From NCBI GenBank assembly GCA_002316385.1, contig DCDL01000008.1, positions 1 to 17,849 of the forward strand: a DNA stretch of 17,849 nucleotides, given 5' to 3'. The DNA is from Clostridium sp. UBA1056 (GTDB lineage Bacteria > Bacillota > Clostridia > Clostridiales > Clostridiaceae). Below the pieces are notes generated by a model, which worked only from the letters and a program-made list of their open reading frames with translations, did no database searches and was not told the DNA's origin. Positions 1 through 7,366 of this stretch are shown piece by piece; positions within the stretch are counted from its first letter, which is position 1; each line of letters begins with the position of its first letter. The position numbers were made by a program, and so were the translations under genes.

Positions 1-68
1 GGCTGAGCGTTAATAATATATGGGCATGCTCAACATTTCTTTTAGATTAGTTTATTTTGTGAAAGCCC
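1..68. repeat. Right half of a diverged palindromic (MITE-like) repeat, cut by the window edge
   Basis: This stretch aligns with 7086-7152. Shared blocks in order are TTAATAATATA, TCAA-ATTT, TTTAGATTAG, and a terminal TTTTG-GAAA-CCC. I estimate about three quarters identity by eye with a few one-base gaps. The left arm seen in the 7041-7152 copy would lie just before base 1, outside the window. No coding potential was seen. It lies about 110 bases upstream of uppP, so it may mark the edge of that transcription unit. Confidence 0.6.
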
Positions 69-114
69 TTTTTTGAGTATAAAACCTTACATGCATGTCA
101 CATTCCCGTAAGCT

Positions 115-142
115 TTGTAGATAGCAGTATATGCATTATTAT
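115..142 (+). promoter_or_regulatory. Possible sigma-A promoter of the uppP operon, with a flanking inverted repeat
   Basis: TTGTAG (115-120) and TATTAT (137-142) are separated by 16 bases, 40 bases before the uppP start. An inverted repeat brackets the -10: GATAGCAGTA (120-129) against TAGTGCTATC (150-159), nine of ten pairs matching. It could be an operator or a leader hairpin. The -35 is a weak match, so the promoter call is tentative. Confidence 0.3.
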
Positions 143-181
143 TATAAACTAGTGCTATCAGTTTTAAAGGAGTGATAGTTA

Positions 182-1030
182 ATGGATATAATTTTTATAT
201 TAAAGGCTATTATAATTGCCATAGTAGAGGGTTTAACTGAATTTATACCAGTATCTTCTACAGGGCACATGATATTAGTAGGATGGGCAATTGGTTTCCA
301 CGGAGAGTTCGCCAAGATGTTTGAAGTTGTAATTCAGCTTGGAGCCATAATGGCAGTGGTTGTTTTGTATTGGAAAAAGATTGAGGAGAGTATAATTGAG
401 TTCTTTAGTTTTATATTCACCCGAGGGAAAAAAGGAAAAACAGGCTTTAGATTTGGAATAAATGTTATTATGGCGTCTATTCCAATGGCGATTGTGGGAG
501 TGCTATTTTACGATAAAATAAAAGCAAAGTTTATACCTGAAGCTGTTATAGTTGGGTTTATAGTTGGAGGAGTATTATTAATAATATTTGAGAACATATA
601 TAAAAATAAGACTAGTAAGGTAGAAGACATAGATAATATAACACCTGGACAATCACTTAAGGTGGGGTTATTACAGCTTTTGGCTGTGTGGCCAGGAATG
701 TCAAGAAGTGCTTCAACAATCATGGGGGGATGGATTGCAGGATTATCAACACCAATAGCGGCAGAATTTTCATTTTTCATAGCTATTCCGGCAATGATAG
801 GTTCTTCAGGAAAGGATTTATTTGAATTTAGCTACTCTATAATGACACCAACTCTATGGATTGCATTAATTGCTGGATTTGTCGTAGCTTTTTTAGTAGC
901 TTTAATAGTTATGAAAAAATTTGTGGATTTTCTGAAAAAGAAACCACTAAAGGTATTTGCTATATATAGAATAGTAGCAGGGATTTTACTAGGAATATTA
1001 GTATTAACTAATATTATAACTTTAACATAA
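182..1030 (+). CDS. uppP: Undecaprenyl-diphosphatase UppP (BacA family)
   Basis: A 282-residue integral membrane enzyme that dephosphorylates undecaprenyl pyrophosphate to recycle the lipid carrier of peptidoglycan synthesis; extra activity raises bacitracin tolerance in known members. Both family signatures are present: the N-terminal EGLTEFIPVSSTGH (residues 16-29, with the catalytic-region Glu, Ser and His) and PGMSRSAST (from residue 171, with Arg175). About eight hydrophobic segments and the total length fit the family. The ATG follows AAAGGAG (166-172) at a good distance. Only 14 bases separate its stop from the ATG of the ABC ATPase, with no terminator between, so the three genes are probably one transcript. 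The pairing with a BceAB-type exporter supports a role in defence of the lipid-II cycle. Confidence 0.95.
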   Translation: MDIIFILKAIIIAIVEGLTEFIPVSSTGHMILVGWAIGFHGEFAKMFEVVIQLGAIMAVVVLYWKKIEESIIEFFSFIFTRGKKGKTGFRFGINVIMASIPMAIVGVLFYDKIKAKFIPEAVIVGFIVGGVLLIIFENIYKNKTSKVEDIDNITPGQSLKVGLLQLLAVWPGMSRSASTIMGGWIAGLSTPIAAEFSFFIAIPAMIGSSGKDLFEFSYSIMTPTLWIALIAGFVVAFLVALIVMKKFVDFLKKKPLKVFAIYRIVAGILLGILVLTNIITLT

Positions 1031-1044
1031 TAGAGGTGAATAGA

Positions 1045-1791
1045 ATGGGAGTTTTAGAAATAAGTAACTTAAGTAAAGTATATGGAAGTAAGATATTATT
1101 CAGTGCCTTAAATAATATAAGCTTCTCCATAGAAGAGGGTGAATTTGTAGGGATTATGGGGCCATCAGGAAGCGGTAAGACAACCCTGTTAAATATGATT
1201 TCAACAGTAGATAAACCAACCTCAGGAGAAATAACAATAAAAAATAAGAATCCTTTAAGGTTACAAGGAGATGAACTTGCTTTATTTAGAAGGAGAGAAT
1301 TAGGTTTTGTATTTCAAGATTTCAATCTGCTTGATACCTTAACTGTGGGAGAAAATATAGTGCTTCCACTTACGCTAGATGGTATCTCGGTTAAAAAACA
1401 GGATGATGAGCTTAACAGAATATCAAAAATACTTGGAATAGAGGATTTGCTAAATAAGAGAACTTTTGAAATATCCGGTGGAGAATCTCAAAGAACAGCA
1501 ATCGCGCGAGCATTAATTCATAATCCTACTTTAGTGTTGGCAGATGAACCTACTGGTAACCTGGATTCTAAAGCAGCTAAAATAGTAATGGAATTGTTTG
1601 AACAAGTAAATAAAAAGGAAAGGGTAACTACAATTATGGTAACCCATGATCCTCTATCTGCCAGCTATTGCAGCAGAATTTTATTTATAAAAGATGGAGC
1701 TATATACAATGAGATTTATAGAGGGGATAGCAGACAGCAATTTTATCAGGAAATTATTGATGTGCTTGCACTGCTAGGAGGTAGTAACTAA
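1045..1791 (+). CDS. BceA/MacB-type ABC transporter ATP-binding protein
   Basis: A 248-residue cytoplasmic ATPase that pairs with the permease directly downstream. Visible motifs are Walker A GPSGSGKT (39-46), Q-loop Gln91, signature SGGES (144-148; the usual LSGGQ is slightly altered), Walker B LVLADE (163-168) followed by PTGNLD, and switch His201. The family includes BceA (bacitracin) and other peptide-antibiotic resistance ATPases. A GTG at 1036 is in frame, but it sits inside the GAGGTG ribosome site (1033-1038), so the ATG at 1045 is the better start. The stop overlaps the permease ATG by one base (TAATG), which implies coupled translation. No histidine kinase or response regulator of the BceRS type lies next to it, which is unusual for this class. 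Assignment to the BceA branch rests largely on its partner. Confidence 0.92.
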   Translation: MGVLEISNLSKVYGSKILFSALNNISFSIEEGEFVGIMGPSGSGKTTLLNMISTVDKPTSGEITIKNKNPLRLQGDELALFRRRELGFVFQDFNLLDTLTVGENIVLPLTLDGISVKKQDDELNRISKILGIEDLLNKRTFEISGGESQRTAIARALIHNPTLVLADEPTGNLDSKAAKIVMELFEQVNKKERVTTIMVTHDPLSASYCSRILFIKDGAIYNEIYRGDSRQQFYQEIIDVLALLGGSN

Positions 1792-3653
1792 TGAATCTTA
1801 GAGAGTTTGCAATTAAAAATGTGCAGAGAAATGCAAAAGCATATTTTGCATACTTTTTAAGTAGCACAATATCGGCAGCCTTATTATTCTCTTTTACTAT
1901 GCTTATACTTCATCCTGATTTTAAGGTAAGTTCTTTTCCTCAGCACATAAAAAATACACTTTATGTCACAATAGTGATAGCATACCTATTTATATGTTTA
2001 TTTGTGTTTTATTCCATAAGTGTTTTTCTTAAAAGTAGGTATAAAGAATTTGGAATACTTTATATTATAGGCTCTTCAAAAAGGCTAGTACAAAAGATGA
2101 TACGTATTGAAAATATGCTCATTAGTTCAGTAGCAGCGATTGCAGGTATATTGCTGGGATTAATTTTCTCTAAGATACTTTTCGCCGCCAGCGGAAAGAT
2201 TTTAGGATATAATGCACTAAAGTTTTATCTCCCTATTAAAGCTATGACTATTACTTTTAGTGCTTTTGTAATGATTGGAATAGTAATTTCAACTTTTTGC
2301 ACATTTATTATAAAAGAAGATAAAGTTTTAAGTTTAATAAAGGGAACTAAAAGACCAAAATCTGAACCAAAAGCCTCTGTTACTCTTGCTGTCATATGTA
2401 TATCGCTTTTAGCTGTAGGATATTTTTTATCAGTTACAAGCAGTGAAAAAACAATAACAAATAGAATAATACCTGTAACGGCAATGGTCGTTGCAGCTAC
2501 CTATTTATTGTTTTCTCAATTAAGCGTATTTATAATCAAGTTACTAAAGAGAAATAGAAGCTCATATATGAAAAAAACTACAATGCTTTGGGTTTCCAAT
2601 TTACTATACAGGATAAAAGATAATACCAGAATGTTTTTCATAATTACAATAACTTCAACGGTTGCCCTTTCAGCGATAGGATCAGTATATGCTTATTGGA
2701 GAGATAAGGAGTACCAAATAAACAGAGACTTTCCGCAAGCATTCTTCGTTTCTAATACTTATAACAGTAAAGATAAAGTTGATTCAAAAGCTGGTTTTAT
2801 TGAAAATTCGCTGAAAGCTCAGGGGATATCCTACACTAAAGCTAGTGATGAAATGAAATTTGTTATTCCTAATGACGACACAGATAAAGTAGTTATAATT
2901 AACGAAGATTGTTATAAAAAGTTAGCATCAGTACTGGCTTTAAATACTATTTCCTTTAATGATCATGAAACTATAAAGTATGTATCTTTATCTGGAGATA
3001 AAAGAAAAGATATTAGTCTGAATGATATAAAGCTGGAGGTTACCAAAAAGAATGATAAAGGGATACTTCCTACAATTTATAGAGATGTATATGTAGTTAA
3101 AGATGAGATATATGAAAGTATAGCTGGTGATAAGTATTATTTTGCTACATTTAATGTAGAGAATTATAAGGATACATTGAATATATGTAAAAATTTTTAT
3201 GATAACTTTGGAAATGGTGATAAGTTCAATAATAGTTTTTTGAAAGCGGATATACTGGAAAGTACTAAAATAGCTTATGGAGTACTTTTGTTCAGTGCAA
3301 TATTTATCGGACTTATATTCTTTGTAACAACTGGAAGCTTCTTGTACAATAAGTGCTACATGAATATTATAGAGGATAAAAACAAATACAAACAGTTAAA
3401 TAAAATAGGGTTAACTTTTAAAGAAATAAAGAGGATACTAAATATTGAAATAGGAGTGCTGTTTTTACTTCCTTATATAGTTGCTGTAGTGCACTTTGTC
3501 TTTGCTATGAGTGCATTAAAATATAGCTTTGACATTGAGATAGTTATTCCAGCATTGCTAGTGGTAGGAATTATGTTAATCGCTCAGATTATATATTTCT
3601 TCATTGTTAGAAAAAACTACTTGCTAGAGATGAAAAAAAGTTTGACAAAATAA
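1791..3653 (+). CDS. BceB-type FtsX-domain ABC transporter permease
   Basis: A 620-residue membrane protein. The N-terminal half carries roughly six hydrophobic segments (first ones near 17-40 and 57-80), with an FtsX-like block around residues 60-180. A long hydrophilic stretch at about 305-490 fits the large extracytoplasmic domain that BceB-type permeases place between TM7 and TM8. Three or more membrane segments follow to the C-terminus. Size and this 6+domain+4 arrangement match BceB, which frees undecaprenyl-pyrophosphate from bacitracin-like peptides and in known systems also signals to a BceS kinase. AGGAGG (1776-1781) precedes the ATG, which overlaps the ATPase stop. The operon ends in the hairpin at 3693-3733. 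The exact antibiotic cannot be read from the sequence. Confidence 0.9.
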   Translation: MNLREFAIKNVQRNAKAYFAYFLSSTISAALLFSFTMLILHPDFKVSSFPQHIKNTLYVTIVIAYLFICLFVFYSISVFLKSRYKEFGILYIIGSSKRLVQKMIRIENMLISSVAAIAGILLGLIFSKILFAASGKILGYNALKFYLPIKAMTITFSAFVMIGIVISTFCTFIIKEDKVLSLIKGTKRPKSEPKASVTLAVICISLLAVGYFLSVTSSEKTITNRIIPVTAMVVAATYLLFSQLSVFIIKLLKRNRSSYMKKTTMLWVSNLLYRIKDNTRMFFIITITSTVALSAIGSVYAYWRDKEYQINRDFPQAFFVSNTYNSKDKVDSKAGFIENSLKAQGISYTKASDEMKFVIPNDDTDKVVIINEDCYKKLASVLALNTISFNDHETIKYVSLSGDKRKDISLNDIKLEVTKKNDKGILPTIYRDVYVVKDEIYESIAGDKYYFATFNVENYKDTLNICKNFYDNFGNGDKFNNSFLKADILESTKIAYGVLLFSAIFIGLIFFVTTGSFLYNKCYMNIIEDKNKYKQLNKIGLTFKEIKRILNIEIGVLFLLPYIVAVVHFVFAMSALKYSFDIEIVIPALLVVGIMLIAQIIYFFIVRKNYLLEMKKSLTK

Positions 3654-3692
3654 ATAAGATATGTAAATAGAGCTTTATAAGCTATGAATTTT

Positions 3693-3733
3693 AGAAAAAG
3701 TGCTAATCTTGTACGGATGAAGCACTTTTTTCT
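3693..3733 (+). terminator. Intrinsic terminator after the uppP-BceAB operon
   Basis: A 12-base stem, AGAAAAAGTGCT (3693-3704), pairs with AGCACTTTTTTCT (3721-3733) around a 16-base loop. The right arm contains a run of six T. It lies 40 bases after the permease stop. The A-rich left arm would give a T-run on the other strand too, so it may act in both directions. Confidence 0.85.
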
Positions 3734-3888
3734 TTGATTTTAATTTCTATACCAAGACCAAAGAACCTAATCTTAATCTTTCCTCTGTAGTTATTCTTCT
3801 TTAAAATTTTTACTACCAAGATACAGTCCGTTGAATAAATTAAAATTAAAATGACAATCCATAGACATAAGTTCGGCAAATATACCAT
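3703..3888 (-). CDS. Doubtful small membrane protein, 61 codons
   Basis: An open frame with a hydrophobic segment at about residues 8-26, then a basic, beta-like tail rich in Lys, Ile and Glu (GKIKIRFFGLGIEIKIKEK). I do not recognise a family. Against it: no ribosome binding site precedes the ATG, and its 3' end runs into the terminator hairpin of the convergent operon. For it: the membrane-then-charged-tail pattern is not random-looking, and the space would otherwise be empty. If real, it would be a single-pass membrane peptide; it may equally be a remnant. Confidence 0.3.
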   Translation of the reverse strand: MVYLPNLCLWIVILILIYSTDCILVVKILKKNNYRGKIKIRFFGLGIEIKIKEKSASSVQD

Positions 3889-3947
3889 GCTTGTAAAGAT
3901 TATGAGATAATCTATTTCTGGCGTTTAAATGAATAGACAAAATAAGT

Positions 3948-3976
3948 TTGGGAAATATAAATCTAAGTATTATAAT
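3948..3976 (+). promoter_or_regulatory. Sigma-A promoter of the YetF-family gene
   Basis: TTGGGA (3948-3953) and a perfect TATAAT (3971-3976) are spaced by 17 bases, 55 bases before the GTG start. This agrees with the gene being transcribed separately from the terminated upstream operon. Confidence 0.6.
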
Positions 3977-4030
3977 TACTTTAATAATATTGATAGCTCT
4001 ATATTTAAATTGTTTTAGGAGGCGCTAACA

Positions 4031-4723
4031 GTGTATTTAGGAGATTTAAATATATTAGATTTATTGATTAAAACAACATTAGTTTTTATAATAATGTTGT
4101 CTTTAACAAGAATATTAGGAAAGAAACAAATAAGTCATTTAACATTTTTTAACTATATTACTGGGGTCACCATTGGCTCTATTGCAGCTAACATGATTAG
4201 TAACGTAAGTAAATCTTTCATTGGTGAAATTTTATCCTTGATTTGGTTTTGCGCATTGACTATATTATCCGAGTATATAGGATTAAAATCAGGAACTATA
4301 AGAACCATAACTGATGGTCAACCAACTATTTTAATAAAGAAAGGTAATATAATAAAACATTCACTTAGCTTGAATAGACTTAATATGGATGATTTATCAA
4401 TGATGCTTAGAAAGCAAAGTATATTCTCCATTAAAGAAGTAGAGTATGCAGTTTTAGAGCCAGATGGAAGTTTGAGTGTATTAAAAAAGCAACAGCAACA
4501 GAATATAACAAAAAAAGATATGAAAATACCTACAACTACAATAGACTATATCCCATGTGAGATAATTGTTGATGGTAAAATAATAAAGCACAGTCTAAAA
4601 GAGTTAGACTTAAATGAAGAATGGTTAAAAAAACAACTGAAACAGCATAATATTAGTTCTATAAAAGATGTATTCTATGCTGAAATTCAAAGTGATGGAA
4701 CATTGTTTATAGAAGAGAATTAA
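4031..4723 (+). CDS. YetF-family (DUF421) membrane protein
   Basis: A 230-residue protein: hydrophobic N-terminal third (segments near 9-25, 38-56 and 62-82), then a soluble C-terminal part. The DUF421 core is clear: PTILIKKGNI, followed by LNMDDLSMMLRKQSI and an acidic VEYAVLEPDGSLSV block. The soluble part is an internal duplication: residues about 96-151 and 173-228 share IIKHSL, a leucine-rich helix ending LRKQ/LKQH, the I-S-IK-V segment, and E-DGSL/SDGTL. YetF relatives have been linked to Bacillus spore properties, but the biochemical role is unknown to me. The GTG start follows AGGAGG (4017-4022) eight bases away. It is a single gene between a terminator and a convergent hairpin. Confidence 0.85.
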   Translation: MYLGDLNILDLLIKTTLVFIIMLSLTRILGKKQISHLTFFNYITGVTIGSIAANMISNVSKSFIGEILSLIWFCALTILSEYIGLKSGTIRTITDGQPTILIKKGNIIKHSLSLNRLNMDDLSMMLRKQSIFSIKEVEYAVLEPDGSLSVLKKQQQQNITKKDMKIPTTTIDYIPCEIIVDGKIIKHSLKELDLNEEWLKKQLKQHNISSIKDVFYAEIQSDGTLFIEEN

Positions 4724-4832
4724 TTGAAGAAGATAAGGAATTATTCATCCTTTGGTCTTTGCACTAAAACTACTAATAAAGGATTATTTAAGAATCTAAT
4801 GAGTTTATAAAATGTGAAAATATAAGAAAGCT

Positions 4833-4868
4833 TTAAAGTAGGATATCAAAACTGGTATCCTACTTTAA
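4833..4868. terminator. Bidirectional hairpin between convergent genes
   Basis: TTAAAGTAGGATATC (4833-4847) pairs with GGTATCCTACTTTAA (4854-4868): a 15-pair stem with one G-T wobble and a six-base loop. It sits between the YetF-family gene (+) and the propeller gene (-). Neither side has a long T-run, but the stem is strong and the position is right for both genes. Confidence 0.7.
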
Positions 4869-4876
4869 TGTATAGA

Positions 4877-6241
4877 TTATTTTTTAGTAATTCTCCATAT
4901 AACTCCAGTCTTTGGTATAAATTCATCAGGCTCATTCTCTGGAGTAACTGCGAAATCTAATATATACATAGCATCATCAGGTCCAAACAACACATCTATT
5001 GGCCTTTCAAAGCCACCATCACCTGTATAAGAAGCTGCAAAACCAGATTTATTAATAGCAAAGTTAGTTATTGATCCTGTTTGCATATTAATTCTTGATA
5101 TTCTGTGACCTACTCCAGGAAGAGGTTTACCTCCTGTGGTTTCTGGAGCTTCACTACCATATTCAGCAATATAAGCATCTCCATAGGGACCAAAATCACT
5201 ATTATAATTAAAGTCAAAGCCCATTATAGCAGAATGTGGAGTAAAGATGGCAAAGGGTTTTGGAGGAATCATTGGATGATCAGCAATTAAAAATTTAGGT
5301 TGAGGTTTGCCTTCTGCTTTAAATCTTGATAATGTTACTGGAAGTCCTCCAGTGTAATCGGGCCAACCATACCAGAATCCAGGCTTAATTATTTGGAATT
5401 CGTCTGGAGAATTATTAATAGGCCTACTGCCTCTAACATCTGAACCATGGTTTGTACTAAATAACCTATTAAATCTATCAAATTTTAATCTAAAGGGATT
5501 TCTAAGCCCCCAAGCAATTAACTGAAGATCTGAACCATCAGGGTTCGCTCTAAGTATACTACCGCTAGCTCTCACAATTCCTTTTACCATTTCATAAGGT
5601 TTACTTGGCACACCAAAGGGGGAATATGCACCAGTAGATGCATAATCATTTGGTGATGCAATTTGAATATTCTTGGTTATAAAGTTTTCACCATTGAGAA
5701 TTATGTCATCCCCAGGATAATCATGAAAGAATGGGTGGTTCTTAATCCAACCGTTGTCCAATCCCACTACACCAGAATTGGTAGCTGTTCCTTGTCCGAA
5801 ATACATTTTTCCATCACGCCCAAATATTACCTGATTGTTATGATGATCACCAAGACTAGGTAAACCAGAAAGTATATTTTGCTTCGTCCCATCAGGCTTT
5901 ATTATAGTTATAAATCCTCTGTGAGATACATAAATATTTCCATTGAGATAATTAATACCTGTTAATGGAGGATTAAAGCCTTCTGTAATTACTTCAAAGC
6001 CTTTGTTAGAAAGGCGTAGAACTTTACCGCTTCCTGAGATAACTCCAGCATCAGCTACCAGCATTTCTCCGCTCTCTGTAAAAACCATACTTATAGGAGT
6101 ATCTAATCCTTCTGCGAATACATCTATGTTATAGCCTAAGGGTAATAATATGTCTGAAGGATTAAGTTTTCTCTTGTAATTTTTATTACTTTCACTATTG
6201 AGTGTAGTCATATTGTCATATGATTTCTCTTCTCTTACCAT
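4877..6241 (-). CDS. Sorbosone/glucose dehydrogenase-type beta-propeller protein
   Basis: A 454-residue protein of the PQQ-dependent sugar dehydrogenase (GSDH/sorbosone dehydrogenase, NHL-like) fold. Repeated blade motifs are visible: AEGLDTPISMVF near 43, the GDHHNNQVIFGRDGKMYFGQG block (131-151) with the His that aligns with the catalytic base of soluble glucose dehydrogenases, and WGLRNPFRLKFD (244-255) with the conserved Arg. VLFGPDDAMYILDF (417-430) closes the propeller. The ATG follows a GTAGGAGT ribosome site (complement of 6247-6254). There is no signal peptide: the N-terminus is charged and polar for about 30 residues, so it should be cytoplasmic, unlike most characterised members. 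Anaerobic Firmicutes generally lack PQQ synthesis, so substrate and cofactor are open. It is a single gene, divergent from the small membrane protein. Confidence 0.85.
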   Translation of the reverse strand: MVREEKSYDNMTTLNSESNKNYKRKLNPSDILLPLGYNIDVFAEGLDTPISMVFTESGEMLVADAGVISGSGKVLRLSNKGFEVITEGFNPPLTGINYLNGNIYVSHRGFITIIKPDGTKQNILSGLPSLGDHHNNQVIFGRDGKMYFGQGTATNSGVVGLDNGWIKNHPFFHDYPGDDIILNGENFITKNIQIASPNDYASTGAYSPFGVPSKPYEMVKGIVRASGSILRANPDGSDLQLIAWGLRNPFRLKFDRFNRLFSTNHGSDVRGSRPINNSPDEFQIIKPGFWYGWPDYTGGLPVTLSRFKAEGKPQPKFLIADHPMIPPKPFAIFTPHSAIMGFDFNYNSDFGPYGDAYIAEYGSEAPETTGGKPLPGVGHRISRINMQTGSITNFAINKSGFAASYTGDGGFERPIDVLFGPDDAMYILDFAVTPENEPDEFIPKTGVIWRITKK

Positions 6242-6417
6242 AAAAGACTCCTACAAATTTAATAATATTTAATAGTATATTCTAGCAGTTCATTGATGGT
6301 TCCTTATAAAGCTACAAATATAGCTAAATAGCTGTAACAGAGAAAAGCTTAAATTCATATAATATATAATTGATTATATAGATTAATTATGAATTAATTT
6401 TATGGGGGAATATGAGA

Positions 6418-6909
6418 ATGAACACTAAACCTATTGTAATCGGAGCATTGTTTGCAGTTATAGCAGCTTTATTTCAACTAATACCTACTTTACTTTCGGA
6501 AACATTTATATTTTTAACTATATTTAGTGCAGTACCTATTTATATTGTTTCAAGGGTAAATCCTAAAGCCGGTATTTTATCATATTTTGTAGCAAGCATG
6601 ATTATTATGATTTTAAGTGTGCATGAAGGACTATTTTTTTTATGCACCAATGGAATTGTTGGGATATCACTTGGAATATGCAGTTGCTATAAAAAAAGCA
6701 AGACTATTACTTGGGTTTTAAGTTCACTGATGCTAACAATTACATTAAGTATTATGAATTATGGCATAGGTATACCTGTATTTGGTAGTAAAATTCCAGG
6801 GTCATTGGCAATTCAGATAGCAATAATATTCGCTGTCTCAACAATTTATAATATTTTTTATTACTATTTTTCCAGTTTCATTTTCAAACTTCTAGAAAAA
6901 AGAATTTAA
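6418..6909 (+). CDS. Small multi-pass membrane protein, ECF S-component/YybS-like
   Basis: About 163 residues, almost wholly hydrophobic, with five or six membrane segments (near 5-25, 30-48, 52-70, 72-90, 100-120, 130-158). The opening NTKPIVIGALFAVIAALFQLIP and the PIYIVSRVNPKAG segment resemble substrate-binding S components of energy-coupling-factor transporters and DUF2232/YybS proteins. That is a resemblance of pattern, not a firm match. No ECF ATPase or T component lies near; S components often use a shared ECF module encoded elsewhere. An upstream in-frame ATG (6412) is only two bases from GGGGGA (6404-6409), so the second ATG, eight bases away, is the likelier start. No clear terminator follows. 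Confidence 0.6.
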   Translation: MNTKPIVIGALFAVIAALFQLIPTLLSETFIFLTIFSAVPIYIVSRVNPKAGILSYFVASMIIMILSVHEGLFFLCTNGIVGISLGICSCYKKSKTITWVLSSLMLTITLSIMNYGIGIPVFGSKIPGSLAIQIAIIFAVSTIYNIFYYYFSSFIFKLLEKRI

Positions 6910-7040
6910 TTCCTTAGCTGTCTTGTATGCTGAGAATCCTACTTATTAATGTGAAGTTTTATAGTTATTAACTCTTTAAAATTTAAGTATTTACTTTTAT
7001 GTGACTTTATATTATTGCAATAAAGTAAAGTATGTAAGAT

Positions 7041-7152
7041 GGGGCTTTCGCAAAATATATTGCTAATCCTATATAAAATATTGAAGGTGCTCTTTAATAA
7101 TATAAGTGCTTATTCAATATTTATTTAGATTAGCTTTTTTTGCGAAATCCCC
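7041..7152. repeat. 112-bp palindromic MITE-like repeat, complete copy
   Basis: The ends are inverted repeats: GGGGCTTTCGCAAAA at the left, and on the other strand GGGGATTTCGCAAAA from the right. Pairing continues inward through GCTAATC and AATATTGAA on both arms, leaving a central loop of roughly 27 bases. The right half matches 1-68. It has no open reading frame. No convincing target duplication is visible; the flanks are GAT and TAT. It stands between the small membrane protein and the malic enzyme promoter. Bases 6910-7040 before it hold nothing I can name. Confidence 0.7.
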
Positions 7153-7366
7153 TATTTTTATATCCTATTTTCCAAGATACAACTTTAAAAGTTCAGGTTA
7201 TTTGCTAAATGTTTGGTGTATGATGTTAACAAAATATCAAAATATTTTTTATGACCAAAATTTATTTTAAATTTTCATAATGTTTTAATGTATTAAATCT
7301 ACTGATATCATTTAACCATAGTAAACGATTAATGAAAATGATTAATAAATAGGAAGGATGATATAA
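7153..7366 (+). promoter_or_regulatory. Regulatory region of the malic enzyme operon, with 8-bp-spaced motifs
   Basis: A very AT-rich leader before the malic enzyme. AATG occurs at 7279 and again at 7287 (AATGTTTTAATG); in the opposite orientation CATT occurs at 7309 and CATA at 7317. Each pair is eight bases apart. The reverse complement of 7279-7292 matches 12 of 14 bases of the motif at 12176-12189, just after the response regulator gene. GATTAAT is also repeated at 7328 and 7341. These are candidate sites for the CitB-type regulator. A TATTAA at 7291 could be a -10, but no good -35 goes with it, as is common for activated promoters. AGGAAGG (7351-7357) is the ribosome site. Confidence 0.35.
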
